Origin: Zeus faber
Lineage: Eukaryota; Chordata; Actinopteri; Zeiformes; Zeidae
Direction: 5' to 3'
Assembly (NCBI GenBank): GCA_960531495.1
Contig: OY482854.1
Coordinates: 8,546,628-8,610,627, forward strand
DNA: 64,000 nucleotides
This document shows positions 1 through 11,586 of the stretch, piece by piece. Positions within the stretch are counted from its first letter, which is position 1. Each line of letters opens with the position of its first letter. The notes below the pieces were generated by a model, which was not told the origin of the DNA, did no database searches, and saw only the letters and a list, made by a program, of their open reading frames with translations. A program made the translations under genes and the position numbers.

Positions 1-1130
1 ATCATTAAAATGTTAAAATGAGAAGCATTTTTTGACTCATAATATACAGTATAAGGATCATCACTTCTAACTATTATTACAATTTTTAGTAAAAAATACA
101 AATCTGGTGGGGCATATGCCCCCCCAGCTTAAACTGGCATGAAGTCCCTGGTGTGCAGCTCTACGCAATCAGCCTCAGTTACATGCCATAATGTAAATAT
201 CATTGACTTTAGAGTAAAGGAAGGTTGACTGAACTGAATTGCGGAGGTAAGTACTAAAGTAGGTAATGCAAGCTATCTACTGTGTGGTTTTGTCTGAAAA
301 GCTGATCAAACTTGGTTAGGTTAGCTTGGTTCACAAAGGCATTGTACAGTATTTGTTTTGGTGCTTTCTTTAAAAGTGTCATCAATAAATGATGCGTCAT
401 TTATCAGAGACCGTTATCCAAAAGTGATTAGCGCGTGTTTTGGGCCAGCAGACCAAGTAGAACCAAGCAACTTCCCAGTCATTGTTAAAACAGCCTTCTA
501 TAACAACAAGTACCAGTCCAAGACTTGGCAGGGATTTTGACTTTATTGTAATCGAATTCGCACCATTATCTCACAGCCAATCACAGTTACACTTGTGAGT
601 TACACAATTTCTGCACAAATTTTCAATCAATAGCGAATAACATGTCAAGTATCATCCGCAGCGACTGGTTGTCTGTCTGAGTCTGAGTCTTTCATTATTA
701 ACGTTGCTGTTTTTTTGTTTTTTTTAAGGATAATGCTAACGTTCACTTTGGGTTCGCATCAAGAGCAGCTTGCCACCCCTCCGTGGGACGGATCAAAGAT
801 AAGAAACACTCCTTCCTGATTGTACTGTCGCGGTCCTCGGGAACCAGCGGTGGTGGTTATTAACCATAATTGCTAACGAGGTAAGCGGCGGAAGCGGGAA
901 ATCTGATTCTATGATGCCACGCCAAGGCACTTGTACAATTTCCCCAGAGTGCATCTGAAGTGGGAAAACAGTTGAATAAATCAAACCTTGTTTACTCCAG
1001 TAGATCCGCAGCTTTGGGTCTGTTGCTGCCTCTCTGGGTTTATGTTTCATTCTTTCCTCCCCATCTTCTTGTATACCTCGCAGCGCAGAACATCTCCATT
1101 ACATGCTTCGCGGCTGTCAGAGGAACAGCG
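1..1130. other. AT-rich DNA, no gene seen
   Basis: No open frame here resembles a known protein, and I see no inverted-repeat or LINE-tail signature. The stretch is mixed AT-rich sequence, becoming more GC-balanced after about 770. Confidence 0.5.
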
Positions 1131-1156
1131 CCCCCCCCCCCCCCCCCCCCCCCCCT
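1131..1156 (+). repeat. poly-C run of 26
   Basis: An uninterrupted run of 26 C is followed by TCC and then an A-rich stretch to about 1,190. On the minus strand it is a poly-G tract. Open frames across it encode only proline or glycine runs and are not genes. Confidence 0.95.
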
Positions 1157-1439
1157 CCAAAAAAAAATAAAAAATAAAATATTAAAAAAATGGCCGCCGG
1201 CGGTTTGGACGATAATGGGAGCAGGGGAACCAGAACAGAGGGAAACTGAGCTGATTTGATCACTCCCTTGCCGCTCTGTTGTTCGGGGAACAGTCTAGCA
1301 AGAGTTTGCGTCCTCCGAAAGTGCCTCAAAAGTCAACTGGAACTTCAGACGCAGGGGATGGGGCTTATCTTGTTAGGGTAGGGAGACAAAGCAAAATATT
1401 CCTTATAACGCTGGAGAATGTACCTCAATTTTTTATATA

Positions 1440-1480
<41 letters not shown>

Positions 1481-4400
1481 TATATATCGTAAAAGTGGGC
1501 TCATAAAGGTAGAATCCAGTTTTAAATGCAATGGACCATCGTCTGTCATGGCTTGATCATGGCTCCATGGTTTTTTTTGTACAATGCAGTTATTACAGTG
1601 TAAAATGGGCTCGAGAAGGAATAGCATAATGGGGCTTAGGTTACCAACAGCAGAATTTTCTACTAGGGATTAGAGTCTCATATCGGTGGTATAACTGTAC
1701 CATTTAGTGATTTATATTGCCCTGTTTGAATCATCCAGAAGAGCCCATCTAAATACTGCATTGCATGTGTGGTGTTTCATCTCCTATAAATAAGGGTGCA
1801 TATAAGACCTTTTTAAATTGTTTTGGTGAAGGGCTTATACCTTAGGTATAATTGCTGTAACGTATTTAAATAATGAATCACATTATATTTTTGTAGATAA
1901 TCGCGATTAATCACACTTCTTAAATGTATTCGAATTTGACTCTAAAGAAAGATTTTTCAATTTAAAAAGCATTGAGTTATAGCCATGCTCATCGTTTTTG
2001 CAAAGATATGTGCCAGTGAGACAACTGTTAACTAAATACGTAACTCTTTATAAGCAAAGTAGCTCTCCACTACATGAGCCCAGCCTGGCCATGCTGGATC
2101 CTAAAAGGGGCGGTGGCACAATCGGAACACATCCCATCATGCCCCGCATATTCCAACCTAGTATCAAACATATTATGTATGGACATGGAACAGAAATGCT
2201 AAATGGACGGTTCAAAATGAAAAAATAGGAAATTGCCTTATTAGTGTAAGAAAAATCAACCCTGTTAAAAATGTGTTCATGTGTTATTAGCGCATTTTGG
2301 ACATTCATGGACTGAGGTGAAGTTGGACAAGAGAGTCGATTCCTCCCACAGATGTCTTCAAACAATAAACAAATAAACACATGAAAATAACCAAAGCCGG
2401 GCAAGTCAAAGCATTTAAAAATGGCCGCTAATGAGGGTGTTGGCAGACAGGTTAATTGCCACCCGGCAGATTTCCCCTTCAAAAAAATCCCATACCTAAT
2501 TGGAAGGGGGTGTGCTTGTGTAAAGTATGTGCTATCGGGAGGCTCGGCGGGCAGGTTAATTGTTGTTATGCCGCGCGTAGTTCAGTTTATAAATGTATAA
2601 ATATAACGAGCAGGATGCATGCAACACATGTGTGCCGTCAACAGGGTATAGAGTAACAGGGTGGGGCTGTCAGCAGCTTTTCTGTGCTAGTATCCCTGAC
2701 TAATAACGACCGTGTATCTCTTAGTCCAATTAATTCTGGACATGGCTGCCCTGGGGTCTCTGCTGTTGATATATTTAGTATTTACGGCAGGTGCACGTGA
2801 TCATTTCAGCATTCCAGAGGGAATTTACTGACCCGAGGTAGTCTGAAAACCCCTTCAGACCCGACATTGGAATAACTTGAGGGAAATGTTGCAGGAAAAA
2901 AATGATTATTTTCTTTATTTTTGCTTTCAGTATTTTTTCTATAATAAATTTCTGTTTTCATCCTCTCTTATTTGTTTCTATTTTCTTTTAAAATCATTGT
3001 TGCTCTATTTTCTTTGTATATTTGAAAATTATTTTTTATTTGGCTTTTTTTTTGCAGACTGTTTAGCTTTTTATGCTAACTATCTGGATAGCAATGAACA
3101 AATCTTCACCATGACAAATTCCTCGTATAATCACAAATAATATGAAAATGTACTTGGCCTTATAAATGTATTGTGCTTCAGATGCTGACATACCCGACAG
3201 CCAATAAGTGAATTCTGTATCAATGGTTAATCTTTCGGTCTTGCCCTAGACAGGCTCCACGGTGATGCTTTCTACTCTACTCTCTATGACTTGTTATCAT
3301 TTGCGTCTGTCTAGAAAGAAGGACGTCAGCAGGGGAAAACTGTTGGGATTAATATGAAGATATGATGAGGGGGGAGGAAATCACATTACTCGAATCTCGA
3401 CATAAGAGTTCCTCGAACAGACGTCCCAGGGAAAATGTTGAATACAGGGGAAAGCGTTGGTGGAATTTGAACAACTTAATCATCTTGATTTTTTTTATCT
3501 TATTTTATTCAAATACAACGCCTGCTTATTTGGGGTCCGGGCACCGTTTCCATTAAAACAGAAAGCCTCCATTATAAGGTCAACCCTTCACAGACGGAGT
3601 GGATAGTCTTGATAATTCCTGACTGTGACAGACTCGAGGGCGTGGTCGAGGGGGCTCCGGGAGGCGAAGAGAAGTCCGCCTCGGTTCCAACTGTGGCCAA
3701 TTGGACTGACTGGCCAATCTCAGCAGCTGGGAAGGCTTCTTACACGTCTGTTGGCCTTGCAGTGAGGAGAGCCACGGCAGGGAACGCGCGGGAGTGCTCC
3801 GGTGAAATCCCAGCCGGAACCCGTCTTTAAATTTCTCTGTCTTGTCGAATGTTCTGCACTAGAGCGTTTCTGACGGAAATGGATATTTATAAAAGCCGCC
3901 GTGCCGGCGCTTCATCACCGATACCTCTGTGTCACTCGTCCTTGTAAGAACTTGGGTTGCAAACCCGCCACGCTGACATTCCTTCCTCACAGTTGGTTGT
4001 GACAGTTGATAAGCAATGCAAGAGCCGCAGACAACTTATTCGATTTGAACAAGTCTTTAAAAGGATTTGGTAGTCGATAGTCACTCCGCGACTCGTTTTG
4101 TTTGGTTACTGCAGCCAGGCAGCCAGACGCTCAACCGTGTCTGAATCTTGATTCGCGAACAGAAACATCAACACGCCCCAAACAACCTCTTTGGATTCGA
4201 TTTAGCAAAATGGGGCGAGCTGAGTCTTCAACTCGCAAACTGACAATAATAACAGAGTGAGGTCGAGGCGTTTGGCATAACGTCTTGTGTATGTGACTGA
4301 TATAGAGTTTGTGTTGCATTAAAGCAAAAAATGTTGTCAATAATCTTTCACCTTTCAGGAAGTCCTCCCTCGCTCACCCGTGTATTATACCAACACAATC

Positions 4401-5732
4401 AAATGAAGCAAGAGTCTGAAAATCAAGGGAACAATTTGTACTGAGCGACTCATCGGGAACTGAATATGAAAAAAAAAACGTTCATCACTATAGTCGATAA
4501 CTGTAATTGATAACGAGCGGAATAAGGATTTTTTTTTTTTTTTCTGGAAAATTTCCAAGCAGGAAGATTCTGTGCCAGACGTGTGGGCCGTTCTCCAGAG
4601 AAAACCCAAACAGAATCCAAGTTGCAGAGCTGCAATAACAACAACAACGAAAAATATGTCTGACAACACCAACTTCACATAAAAAATATATATATTATGA
4701 AGAGGAAAAAATGATTTCCAATGTCTGGATGCTTGTTCACTACAGTTTTGAGGAAGGATTTGGTATGAAAAAAAACCCCATTTCATTTCTGCTCCTCCGG
4801 CGGTCGCCCTCGTTAAATTTCTGCAGATCGCTGACTGCGAACCTGATCTAAGTCATTGGAAGCAAAAACTCCCCTCGAGGCTGGAAGTATTGCAAATTAA
4901 ATTTGGCCATCTGATGGGTCCTATTTGTGTCTAAATATGTCCGGAAAATAGAGCCCTGGCACCTTATCATCCATTTTTGCTGGTGTGTATCAAAACGCTG
5001 TTCGTAGAGCCTGAAATCGGCTCTCATAATGAATTGAACGCGATGAACGAGTGAGATCTACTGTGAAACTCCAGTTTCACCTCTTTCCGATCCACCACAC
5101 ACATACACCATCTTTCAGAACTGCACACCATGTAGTTACTGCAACTGTAAAGGCAGGCTACAAAGACAGACATTCTGCTGACCCAAGATGTGAACAGATC
5201 CCAGCGTATCCCTGAGCTACCCCTGAGTAGCGTGGCGACTGTTTGCACAACAACATAAAATGTTGTTGTCTCGTACCTTTGTTTCCGGTATAAAAGGAAT
5301 ATATCACAGGAAAGACGCACGGCAAGCCACAGATATGTCGACAATGTATACAGTTAATACACTTTTGACAGCTTATCTGTGTAAACACTGGTGGGTTTCG
5401 CTGACAGAATACGAAACAAAGCCCATATATCATTTTTTGCCTCCTTGAGATAAAACAGACCTCTGCCGACCACTGCACTCAGACGGAATAAAGATAGCGG
5501 CAGCTTTTGTTTGCCTACGTGGCGTAATCAAATTTAAGCCACTCAGAGTGTGAAAACATGCTCCCGTCAAAGCACTACACAGATAGACATATGACATTTA
5601 AAGCATGCTGCCTACTGTTTTTCATTCAACCTGAAATGGAGACAGATAAATAAACAGTATTGTCTGATCTCAATGTTTGCTGATTATTGGCTTACATTCG
5701 CTCAATCAGTCTTCTGCTTGCACTCACATCGG

Positions 5733-5734
<2 letters not shown>
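1157..5734. other. non-repetitive AT-rich DNA with a TA microsatellite at 1,432-1,478
   Basis: A (TA)n tract lies at 1,432-1,478. The rest shows no recognisable coding exon, transposon terminus or RNA gene. There are local T- and A-runs at about 2,890-3,060 and 4,465-4,545. A TATA-like TTTATAAAAG next to a GC-rich stretch at 3,886-3,910 is noted, but there is no supporting first exon downstream. Confidence 0.45.

Positions 5735-5766
<32 letters not shown>
5735..5766. repeat. (TA)n microsatellite
   Basis: About 16 uninterrupted TA units, with a short TG-containing edge on the right. Confidence 0.95.
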
Positions 5767-5770
<4 letters not shown>

Positions 5771-6814
5771 ACAAAATATGTAGCTATATGTGTATTAAAT
5801 CAAAATTAATCAAGAAGATCATTATATCAAAACTTTGCTGGTAGTATTTCTTTAACTTTAATATACAGAAGTGTAACACATTTACTTGAGATAATTGCCC
5901 TGTTTTTTTTCCGAATTAACAACATAATGTTTCATGAAAACAAATTCTGCTCCGTTTTTCGCGAATTAACAAGATAGGTTTTAATGAAAAAAATAAAATT
6001 CTGCTCTGTTTTTCCATTGTGATCCTGGAAGAAGCTCTCATTCCGAGTTGAGAGCTCGGTTTCATGGAAGTAAACATTTCCTGCCTGTTTAGTTTGAACT
6101 AGTTTATTTTGGTTTGGATTTGAAAAAGGAGATACTCGTGTCGTTACGTAATATAGATGGTATTGTTATTAGTTTGTCAACTTTGTGCAGGCACCTCAGG
6201 ACTTGTTCAGGCAGTTTTTCAGATGGAAAGCCCATTCTGATCTGCTAGACATTGAATGTGTTTCTACAGAACCAATTTTTTCTGCAAAATGTTTCTGTTG
6301 AACCAATATTGCATGCTTCACGGATATAAGATGATGCATCTGAAATGCATGATGTTTCCATAGGAATGAGAGCTTTTCGTAGGGTCACAGTCCTGCTGTG
6401 TTTGTCGGGTCTGCTCTGTTTTTCTGAATAAACGAGACACATATCTCGTTAAATCCCGGCAGAGTGCATGGCTCAGAGTGCATGGCTCTAAATATTAGTC
6501 GCAGTGCTCTCGCAGTGGACTACTGCGATCCCTCAATGAGTATTTTCTTTGCTAATTAACAAATAAAGGAGTGTACCATGTAGAGAAATTATAACCGCCT
6601 TTAAACTACACCACACTCCACACAACAAAGGACAACTCACAGAAAATATCATACAATTAGAAAAAATGTCCAATTCTTGCAACAAATTTCGTAATCCGAG
6701 ACACTGACTGGAAGCCACTGTTGCCGATTATGCCAAGATAGTGCTGTTGGAAATGGGAGTCTTTCTGGCCATGGTTTGCCAACATGGAGAAACCTTTTAA
6801 TTATAAAGTTGATC
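5767..6814. other. no gene; local tandem duplication near 5,900-6,015
   Basis: Two imperfect ~60-bp units lie at about 5,895-6,015. Each has a T-rich head, then GAATTAACAA, then ATTCTGCTC. A related TCTGCTCTGTTTTTC word recurs near 6,410. A short inverted pair (AGCTCTCATTCC near 6,033; GGAATGAGAGCT near 6,362) suggests a decayed small element, but no boundaries can be fixed. Confidence 0.4.
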
Positions 6815-7005
6815 AAAAAGGCTCGCTGGCCACAAGTATAAATAATAAAGAATAATGATTTCAGGAACAGGAGGAATGGCATTCCGATCTGGCTCTGTTC
6901 GGCTGACGAGCCGGTTCGGCGATCCCCTCTGCACGACAGACCAACATTAAGGAAGCTCCCTGCCCTGAGTGGGACCAATCAGAGCAGCACGGGCGATGAT
7001 TTAGC
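6815..7005 (+). repeat. unclassified dispersed repeat, copy 1
   Basis: This stretch is clearly related to 41,105-41,290 in the same orientation. Shared blocks include AGGCTCRCTGGCC at the left, a GGCTC...CGGCTA/CGGCGATCCCC block in the middle, CTCTGCAMGACAGAC, and GGACCAATCAG at the right. The two copies are diverged, with many substitutions and small gaps. No coding potential is evident. It could be a decayed DNA transposon or a SINE-like element; the class is not determined. Confidence 0.65.
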
Positions 7006-7409
7006 CGATTCGGGGCAGCTTGGCGGCCGCAGGAAAGGGAGCCATGCTTCCGTTCGCAGCTGCGGCTTGACCACGCCCCTTGGTCAGCCACAGTTACATA
7101 TATAAAATAATGACGTTTACATTTTTCATATTGGGTGTCCCCAGTTCACTATCAATGAATATTTACTATCAATGATATCATCTATCAATGATATAAAACT
7201 GTATTTTTTAAAATTTTCATTTGTAAGCAATATACAAGTAAAGGAAGAAGGTGAACCTGCATGTTAATTAGTTAGTTTTAAATTGTCATTTTTGGAAAAT
7301 GGTGAATGTCTAGCTGAGCAAACTGGTACTTGAGATCGCACTGTTGTACTGGAGAAGACGTTGGCGGAGACTGAGCTCCCCCATTTCCTTTACATCCATA
7401 GATGGAGGA
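7006..7409. other. no gene seen
   Basis: The first 80 bases are GC-rich and may continue the repeat to the left. After that the sequence is AT-rich with a short duplication (ATTTACTATCAATGATATCATCTAT-like, 7,150-7,190). Nothing else is identifiable. Confidence 0.4.
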
Positions 7410-7806
7410 ATGTGGGCACTCCAAGTGGAGTTTAGGTATCTCAGAGTCGTATTTATGAGACTGACAGATGGATGGATCACCATCGCAGTAAGGACAGAGT
7501 TGACACAATTTGCTGGTCAATCTCCGTTCTGACCCTCACTTCACCAATTTACTGGTCATGACCCAAAGCCTTAGAGATAGGGTGAGGACCTTAGCTTTCA
7601 GGGAGTACCTTAGGTCCCCAGGGCTGTTTCAGGAGCAGCTGGAGGGATTATATCTCCCAGCTGGCATGGGAATACCTCGGCATCTCCCCAGGAAACACTG
7701 GAGGAAGTTTCTGGGCAAAAGGATGTCTGGGCCGCTCTGCTGTGTCTACTGCCTTTGTGACCTGAATTGAGATTAGTGGCACCATAATGATTGGATGGAT
7801 GGATGG
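7410..7806 (+). mobile_element. Rex3 LINE, 3'-terminal fragment
   Basis: This matches the 3' end of the teleost Rex3 retrotransposon (RTE clade). It carries the C-terminal part of the reverse transcriptase frame (words such as EFRYLR, LRDRVR) without catalytic motifs. It then has the short 3' UTR with the GGAGGGATTATATCTCCC and GGGAATACCTCGG words typical of this family. It ends in a tandem GATG tail (GATTGGATGGATGGATGG, about 7,789-7,806), the diagnostic Rex3 terminus. The frame is broken by small deletions, so this is a dead, heavily 5'-truncated copy. A second, shorter Rex3 remnant lies on the opposite strand at 38,885-39,045. Confidence 0.8.
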
Positions 7807-7849
7807 ACATCCATACACATGCACTACCAGGGTGATGGCCACCAGGGTT

Positions 7850-8165
7850 GTGACAGTCGGATCGGTTTCCCAATTCAGCCAAAGGTCAGTGGCTGTGGCA
7901 GTTCTCCTACCACCTGCCACCCGTGGTGTGTTCAGGGACCTCCGGCACAGAGACACAGAAGACACTGAGTTGTAAACACTAGTTTATTGTACTGTAGACA
8001 GAGGGCTAGGTGGAATTAGCCCAGGAACAGATAGGTTACCTTTTGCTCATTAGAGCAACCAACGAGCAGCAGGTATGCAGCCACTCTGACCCCAATCACC
8101 AAGATCCAGGTCATGTGTAGCTGCTCAAACCACACCAACCCCACACCACAGCTGCATTTTGAGGG
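7850..8165 (-). mobile_element. LTR-like fragment (solo LTR candidate)
   Basis: The right part (about 8,050-8,155) is strongly related to 54,045-54,150. The left part has the layout of a retroviral-type LTR on the minus strand, with an AATAAA signal (reverse complement near 7,983) close to a region rich in CTGTGTCTC-type words. No second LTR, primer-binding site or gag/pol coding is present nearby, so if it is an LTR it is solitary. The LTR assignment is an inference from layout; the repeat relationship is directly visible. Confidence 0.4.
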
Positions 8166-8392
8166 TGAGGCATTTGCTCATTTGCCAACATCCTTTATAA
8201 TGTTAGGCCACCTGGTAAGTTATGTTACAATTTTTATTCTCTGCATGTAGTCGCTAATTTCATCCATCTGTCTATCCCGGCGGTGGCTCAGGCAACAGGG
8301 AGGACCAGAAGGAGGAGGGGGAGCCCACTCCAACCCTGTGTTTGATTCCACCCTGCTGCTCAAACCATCCCCACACCACAACAAACAAATAA

Positions 8393-8560
8393 TGAAAAAC
8401 ACAACCGCTTTAACAGAAAACACAACCGCATTAACAGAAAACACAAATGCATTAACATAAAACACAACCACTTTAATAGAAAACACAACCGCATTAACAG
8501 AAAACTCAAAAGCATGAACAGAAAATACAACCGCATTAACAGAAAACACAAATGCAAAAC
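8393..8560 (+). repeat. 21-bp minisatellite
   Basis: About eight imperfect units with consensus AACACAACCGCATTAACAGAA. Variants carry GCTTTAA or AATGCATTAA in place of CGCATTAA. The minus-strand open frame across it (FSVNAVV-type heptads) is a product of the 21-bp period and not a gene. Its right-hand units also form the outer end of the long inverted repeat described separately. Confidence 0.9.
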
Positions 8561-8606
8561 CACATTACAGAAGTGAGCCACATGATGACGGAAGTGAGCC
8601 ACACAG

Positions 8607-8735
8607 GATGCACTGATTCATTTGATTCAAAAACAGCGTGTGTTTTTGTAAATTATGTGTGTTTTGTCATGTATGTCATTGCTGCTGCAACACTCGAATT
8701 TCCCTTTGGGGAATAATAAAGTACCTTTATTTATC
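8607..8735 (+). mobile_element. LINE/SINE 3'-tail fragment inserted in the left fold-back arm
   Basis: The sequence ends in a typical teleost LINE 3' tail: GCTGCAACACTCGAATTTCC, then TTTGGGGAATAATAAAGTACC, then a short TTATC-rich tail. This block is absent at the matching position of the right arm (around 9,775), so it inserted after the inverted arms formed. Only about 130 bp is present. The exact family (L2- or Rex1-type) cannot be told. Confidence 0.6.
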
Positions 8736-9394
8736 TTATCTATCCGCAATAAAATATATTCAACTAAAATATTTTGTGTCTGGAGCAAGTAGCCACCTGG
8801 AGCTGTAACTTTAACAGACCAATGGCGCCAAATGAGACCACCATGTCCCAATCCTCCATCTGCTTCCTCCATACAATGAATAAATAAAAAAACGACTTTT
8901 ATATTAACCCACAGTTTTCGTTTAGGCCATTTAGAGCGATGTTCAAGAGAAAACAGATTATACCCTAACTGGCTCCGTGACAGTGTGGTGAAGTTTGCGA
9001 TTCAGTGATTCAGAGAATCACTCATTCAATGAATCATTGATTCATTGCGAGGGATACACTCACAAGTGGTTGAATCACCCAACGGATCAGAATCGTTCGC
9101 GAAGCTCACCACACTATCAGGGAGCGATAGAAGCTGTTTTGTCTGGAACATCCCACTTTAATGGCTTGTATAAAAACTGGGGATTGATATAAAAGTTTGT
9201 GGCAGGCCAAGGGGGCGTGGTAGAGCCGCCACTGCAGACAGACGGTGCAGGCTCCCATCCCAGGACCGCTCAGCTGCTGGGTGTCGCACGAATCAACGGA
9301 GGGACTCCACTGATTCATCTGATCCAAGTGATTTGGGTTCTGTTTTTCCCCGCAGTAAAAAAAGTACGTGGTTTTTGGAGATGGGCAATACGGA

Positions 9395-9612
9395 CGCTAA
9401 GCGGAGCAGCTCGGCCATGTTACAGCGGCAACGTGCACAAATGCAGACGCTCCGGACTCTCCCACTGTTTGTCAGCTAGCATATGATTTTACCTTTGGCC
9501 CACGAGCCACCATTTTGTTTAAATTGGAATTAGTAATACATGTAAATACACGCCAACCCCCTCGCTCATGCTCTGGCCCTGGGCCAGAACCCCGTTCACA
9601 AAGTTTTTTTTT
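9395..9612 (+). repeat. unclassified dispersed repeat Y, copy 1
   Basis: This is the reverse complement of 38,478-38,692 with good conservation. Shared words include CTCCGGACTCTCCC, CTGTTTG, CCCACGAGC, ATACACGCCAACC, CTCGCTCAT and CCCTGGGCCAGAA. It forms part of the spacer of the fold-back structure. No open frame is preserved. Nearby sequences at both sites carry TTCGCGA-type words, so the two copies may belong to a longer DNA transposon family. Confidence 0.75.
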
Positions 9613-9873
9613 TATTTATTTGTTGCATGGAGGAAGAAGATAGAGGATTTTGAAATGGTGGTCTTCTGTATTTGGTCTGTGATAGATGGGGCTCCAGGTT
9701 GTTACTTGTACAATTTCTTATATATAATTACAGACACAAATTAATTTAGTTTAATAAATTTTATTGCAGATAAAACAGGGCATCCGGTGTGGCTCACTTC
9801 CGAAATGTGGTTTTGCATTTGTGTTTACTATTAATGTGGTTGTAATTTTCTTAATTTGCATGTGTTTTCTTAA

Positions 9874-10444
9874 GTTTCTGTCTGTTTTGCAGTTGCAGTC
9901 CGAGCTCTCAGGGCAACCGTAATAGAAAGATGGATAGATACAAAGAATTAATTGATTTGAGAGATAGAAATGCAACCTTTGCACAATGCACACCTACCTA
10001 TGTGAAAAGGTGACAGGGGTCTGAGTTTGATAGCTATAAGCGGTGTGCATGTTAATGTGTTTTGTGTGTGTCTATGCCGTCTGGTGGAGTCCAAATTCCG
10101 TCATGCGTGTGCATTTATGTTTTCGGGGTATGGATGCGTTTCACTCTCCCGCCTTAGTGCTCAATTCATTATTAATTTAAATCGCTCAGTGGTGGCATTT
10201 GGGCGGCCCTAATCGTTGCCGAGGAGAAAACTCCTCCTGGACTTCCAGCTCGGCCTCAACATCAGCCCCAGAGCTGCGAAATAAAGCCTGAAGGCTCCAC
10301 CGGTCAATATGGATTGCAGAGACCCAACCCCACCTTGTTTTGTTTACTGTTTGAACCCTCTGTCCCTTTGTTTTGAATTAGCTTTCATTTAGACAACTCA
10401 TTAGCTGCACTGAAATGTACTTGTGTATATTCTCATATTTATAA
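9874..10444. other. no gene seen
   Basis: Mixed sequence without recognisable coding, repeat termini or RNA structure. Confidence 0.4.
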
Positions 10445-10595
10445 TATATGTGACCCACCACAGCCTTTAAGTACATTTGGTGGCTTTTGATAATTTGAAA
10501 ATGAAAAACAGAGCTTTCAAACAAGGTGTCACTTGTGCAAATCAAGCAACTATTTTTAAAGCTATGACAAGGGTGTAGCACCTGTTTTTCTGCAC
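10445..10595 (+). repeat. unclassified repeat, module a, copy 1
   Basis: This module is related to 18,068-18,245. Both start TATGTGAC, contain RCAGATTTAAG/RCAGCCTTTAAG, then GTGTCACTTGTG or TTGTCACTTGTG and AATCAAGCAA, then TTTTTAAAGCTA and a GAGGGTGT/AAGGGTGT block. It is directly followed by module b. Confidence 0.7.
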
Positions 10596-10935
10596 GTGTG
10601 TGTGTGTAAAAGTAGTACGATTTAAAGGTTGAACTCTATCAAAACGGTTCCACATTGTGACTTCACATCACATGGAATATGGTGTAATAATCTTCACCTG
10701 GATTGTCGCTTAAAAAGAAACCATCGATCGTCGTTGTTCAGTGCTGTTCAACGTATCGGTAAGTGAACTGTGTTTCCCCATGTCATCTAACAGGAATATT
10801 TAACTTGACGGTTTAACATTTTTTTACTATTTAGAAATCAAAATCGGTTTTGAAATTACGCTGAGAGCTAAAAAAAAACCACAAAGGAACATGAATCTGG
10901 AAAAATCTCATTTACCTTCAAGGAAGGTTTTTCCA
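10596..10935 (+). repeat. unclassified ~320-bp repeat, module b, copy 1
   Basis: This is a direct repeat of 14,456-14,778. Shared landmarks in order: GTGTAAAAGTAGTACGATTT, GTTGAACTCTATCAAAA, CACATTGTGACT, TTCACCTGGA, GTTCAGTG, AAACTGTGTTT/GAACTGTGTTT, CCCATGT, GGGAATATTTAACT/GGAATATTTAACT and the A-rich AAAAAACCA block. No coding. The two copies flank the RTE/L2 stack. They could be terminal repeats of one element or two independent insertions. Confidence 0.8.
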
Positions 10936-11014
10936 ACTTATTTGGCTGCTCCTGGCAATTTTAGAAATGCGCGAGATAGCTAGTGTTGCTGCGGTAGGTC
11001 ACATTTCCATTCTT

Positions 11015-11290
11015 CCCAGGTATGTCATCTGGGCCAACTGCCTTTCCACTCTTCATCTTCTTTAATGCTGTTCTCACCTCATCCTTGCTAATTTGCTGCA
11101 CTTCTTGATCCACTAACCCCACATCATCCACTCTTATCTCCCTCTCATTTTCTTCATTCATCAACTCCTCAAAGTACTCCTTCCACCTTCTCAACACACT
11201 CTCCTCACTGGTTAACACATTCCCTTCATTATCTTTCATCACCCTAACCTGCTGTACATCCTTCCCAGCTTGGTCCCTTTGTCTTGCCAT
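11015..11290 (-). pseudogene. RTE LINE linker and start of reverse transcriptase
   Basis: The frame reads through VMKDNEGNVLTSEESVLRRW, a glutamate-rich helix and KMKSGKAVGPDDIP. That is the conserved entry to the RTE reverse transcriptase domain (RT motif 0/1). It then runs into unrelated sequence near 11,015. The 300 bases between this frame and the endonuclease (11,290-11,587) are the same LINE with several stops and frameshifts. The FADD-type catalytic box is not present anywhere downstream, so the element cannot encode an active enzyme. Confidence 0.8.
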
Positions 11291-11586
11291 CAGTACAAGT
11301 CCTTTTCTCCTTTCTTACTGTCCAACCTCTCATACAACTCGTCGTATGGCTTTTCCTTTGCCTTTGCCACTTCTCTCTTCGCCTTGCGCCGCATCAGCTT
11401 GTACTCCTGTCTACTTCTTTATCTCTCTGAGTATCCTATTTCTTCTTTGCCAACCTCTTGTACTCTACGCTCTCCTGTACTTCCTCATTCCACAACTGTT
11501 CATTCCGACCTATTGCCTGCCTTACCTCTTCCATAAATTGCATGCAACACCTCATTTTTCAACTTCTGCCATTTTATCTTTGGCTG

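Larger units (their letters stand above)
8500..9870. mobile_element. long fold-back (inverted-repeat) structure
   Basis: The left arm (about 8,500-8,902) is the imperfect reverse complement of the right arm (about 9,600-9,870). Matching landmarks, read inward, are ACACAAATGCAAAACCACA, GAAGTGAGCCACA, GCAATAAAATWTATT, TTTGTGTCTG, GACCACCAT and CTTCCTCCAT followed by AATAAATAAAAAAA. The left arm also holds an extra ~130 bp (8,607-8,735) absent from the right arm. The ~700-bp centre is different DNA and contains a repeat found again at 38.5 kb. The design resembles a fold-back element or non-autonomous transposon with long inverted termini. No transposase is present and the family is not recognised. 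Confidence 0.65.

Noticed and set aside
3880-3910. TATA-like TTTATAAAAG beside a GC-rich stretch, a possible promoter
   Set aside because: No first exon, splice donor or coding downstream, and TATA-like words are expected by chance in AT-rich DNA.
8390-8560. CRISPR array (short repeats of about 21 bp)
   Set aside because: Repeats are contiguous without unique spacers, imperfect, and in a vertebrate genome; it is a minisatellite.
8220-8602. Minus-strand frames with heptad FSVNAVV repeats, resembling a repetitive membrane or beta protein
   Set aside because: The heptad equals the 21-bp minisatellite period (a multiple of three), so two different frames are both open; no signal peptide logic or other support.
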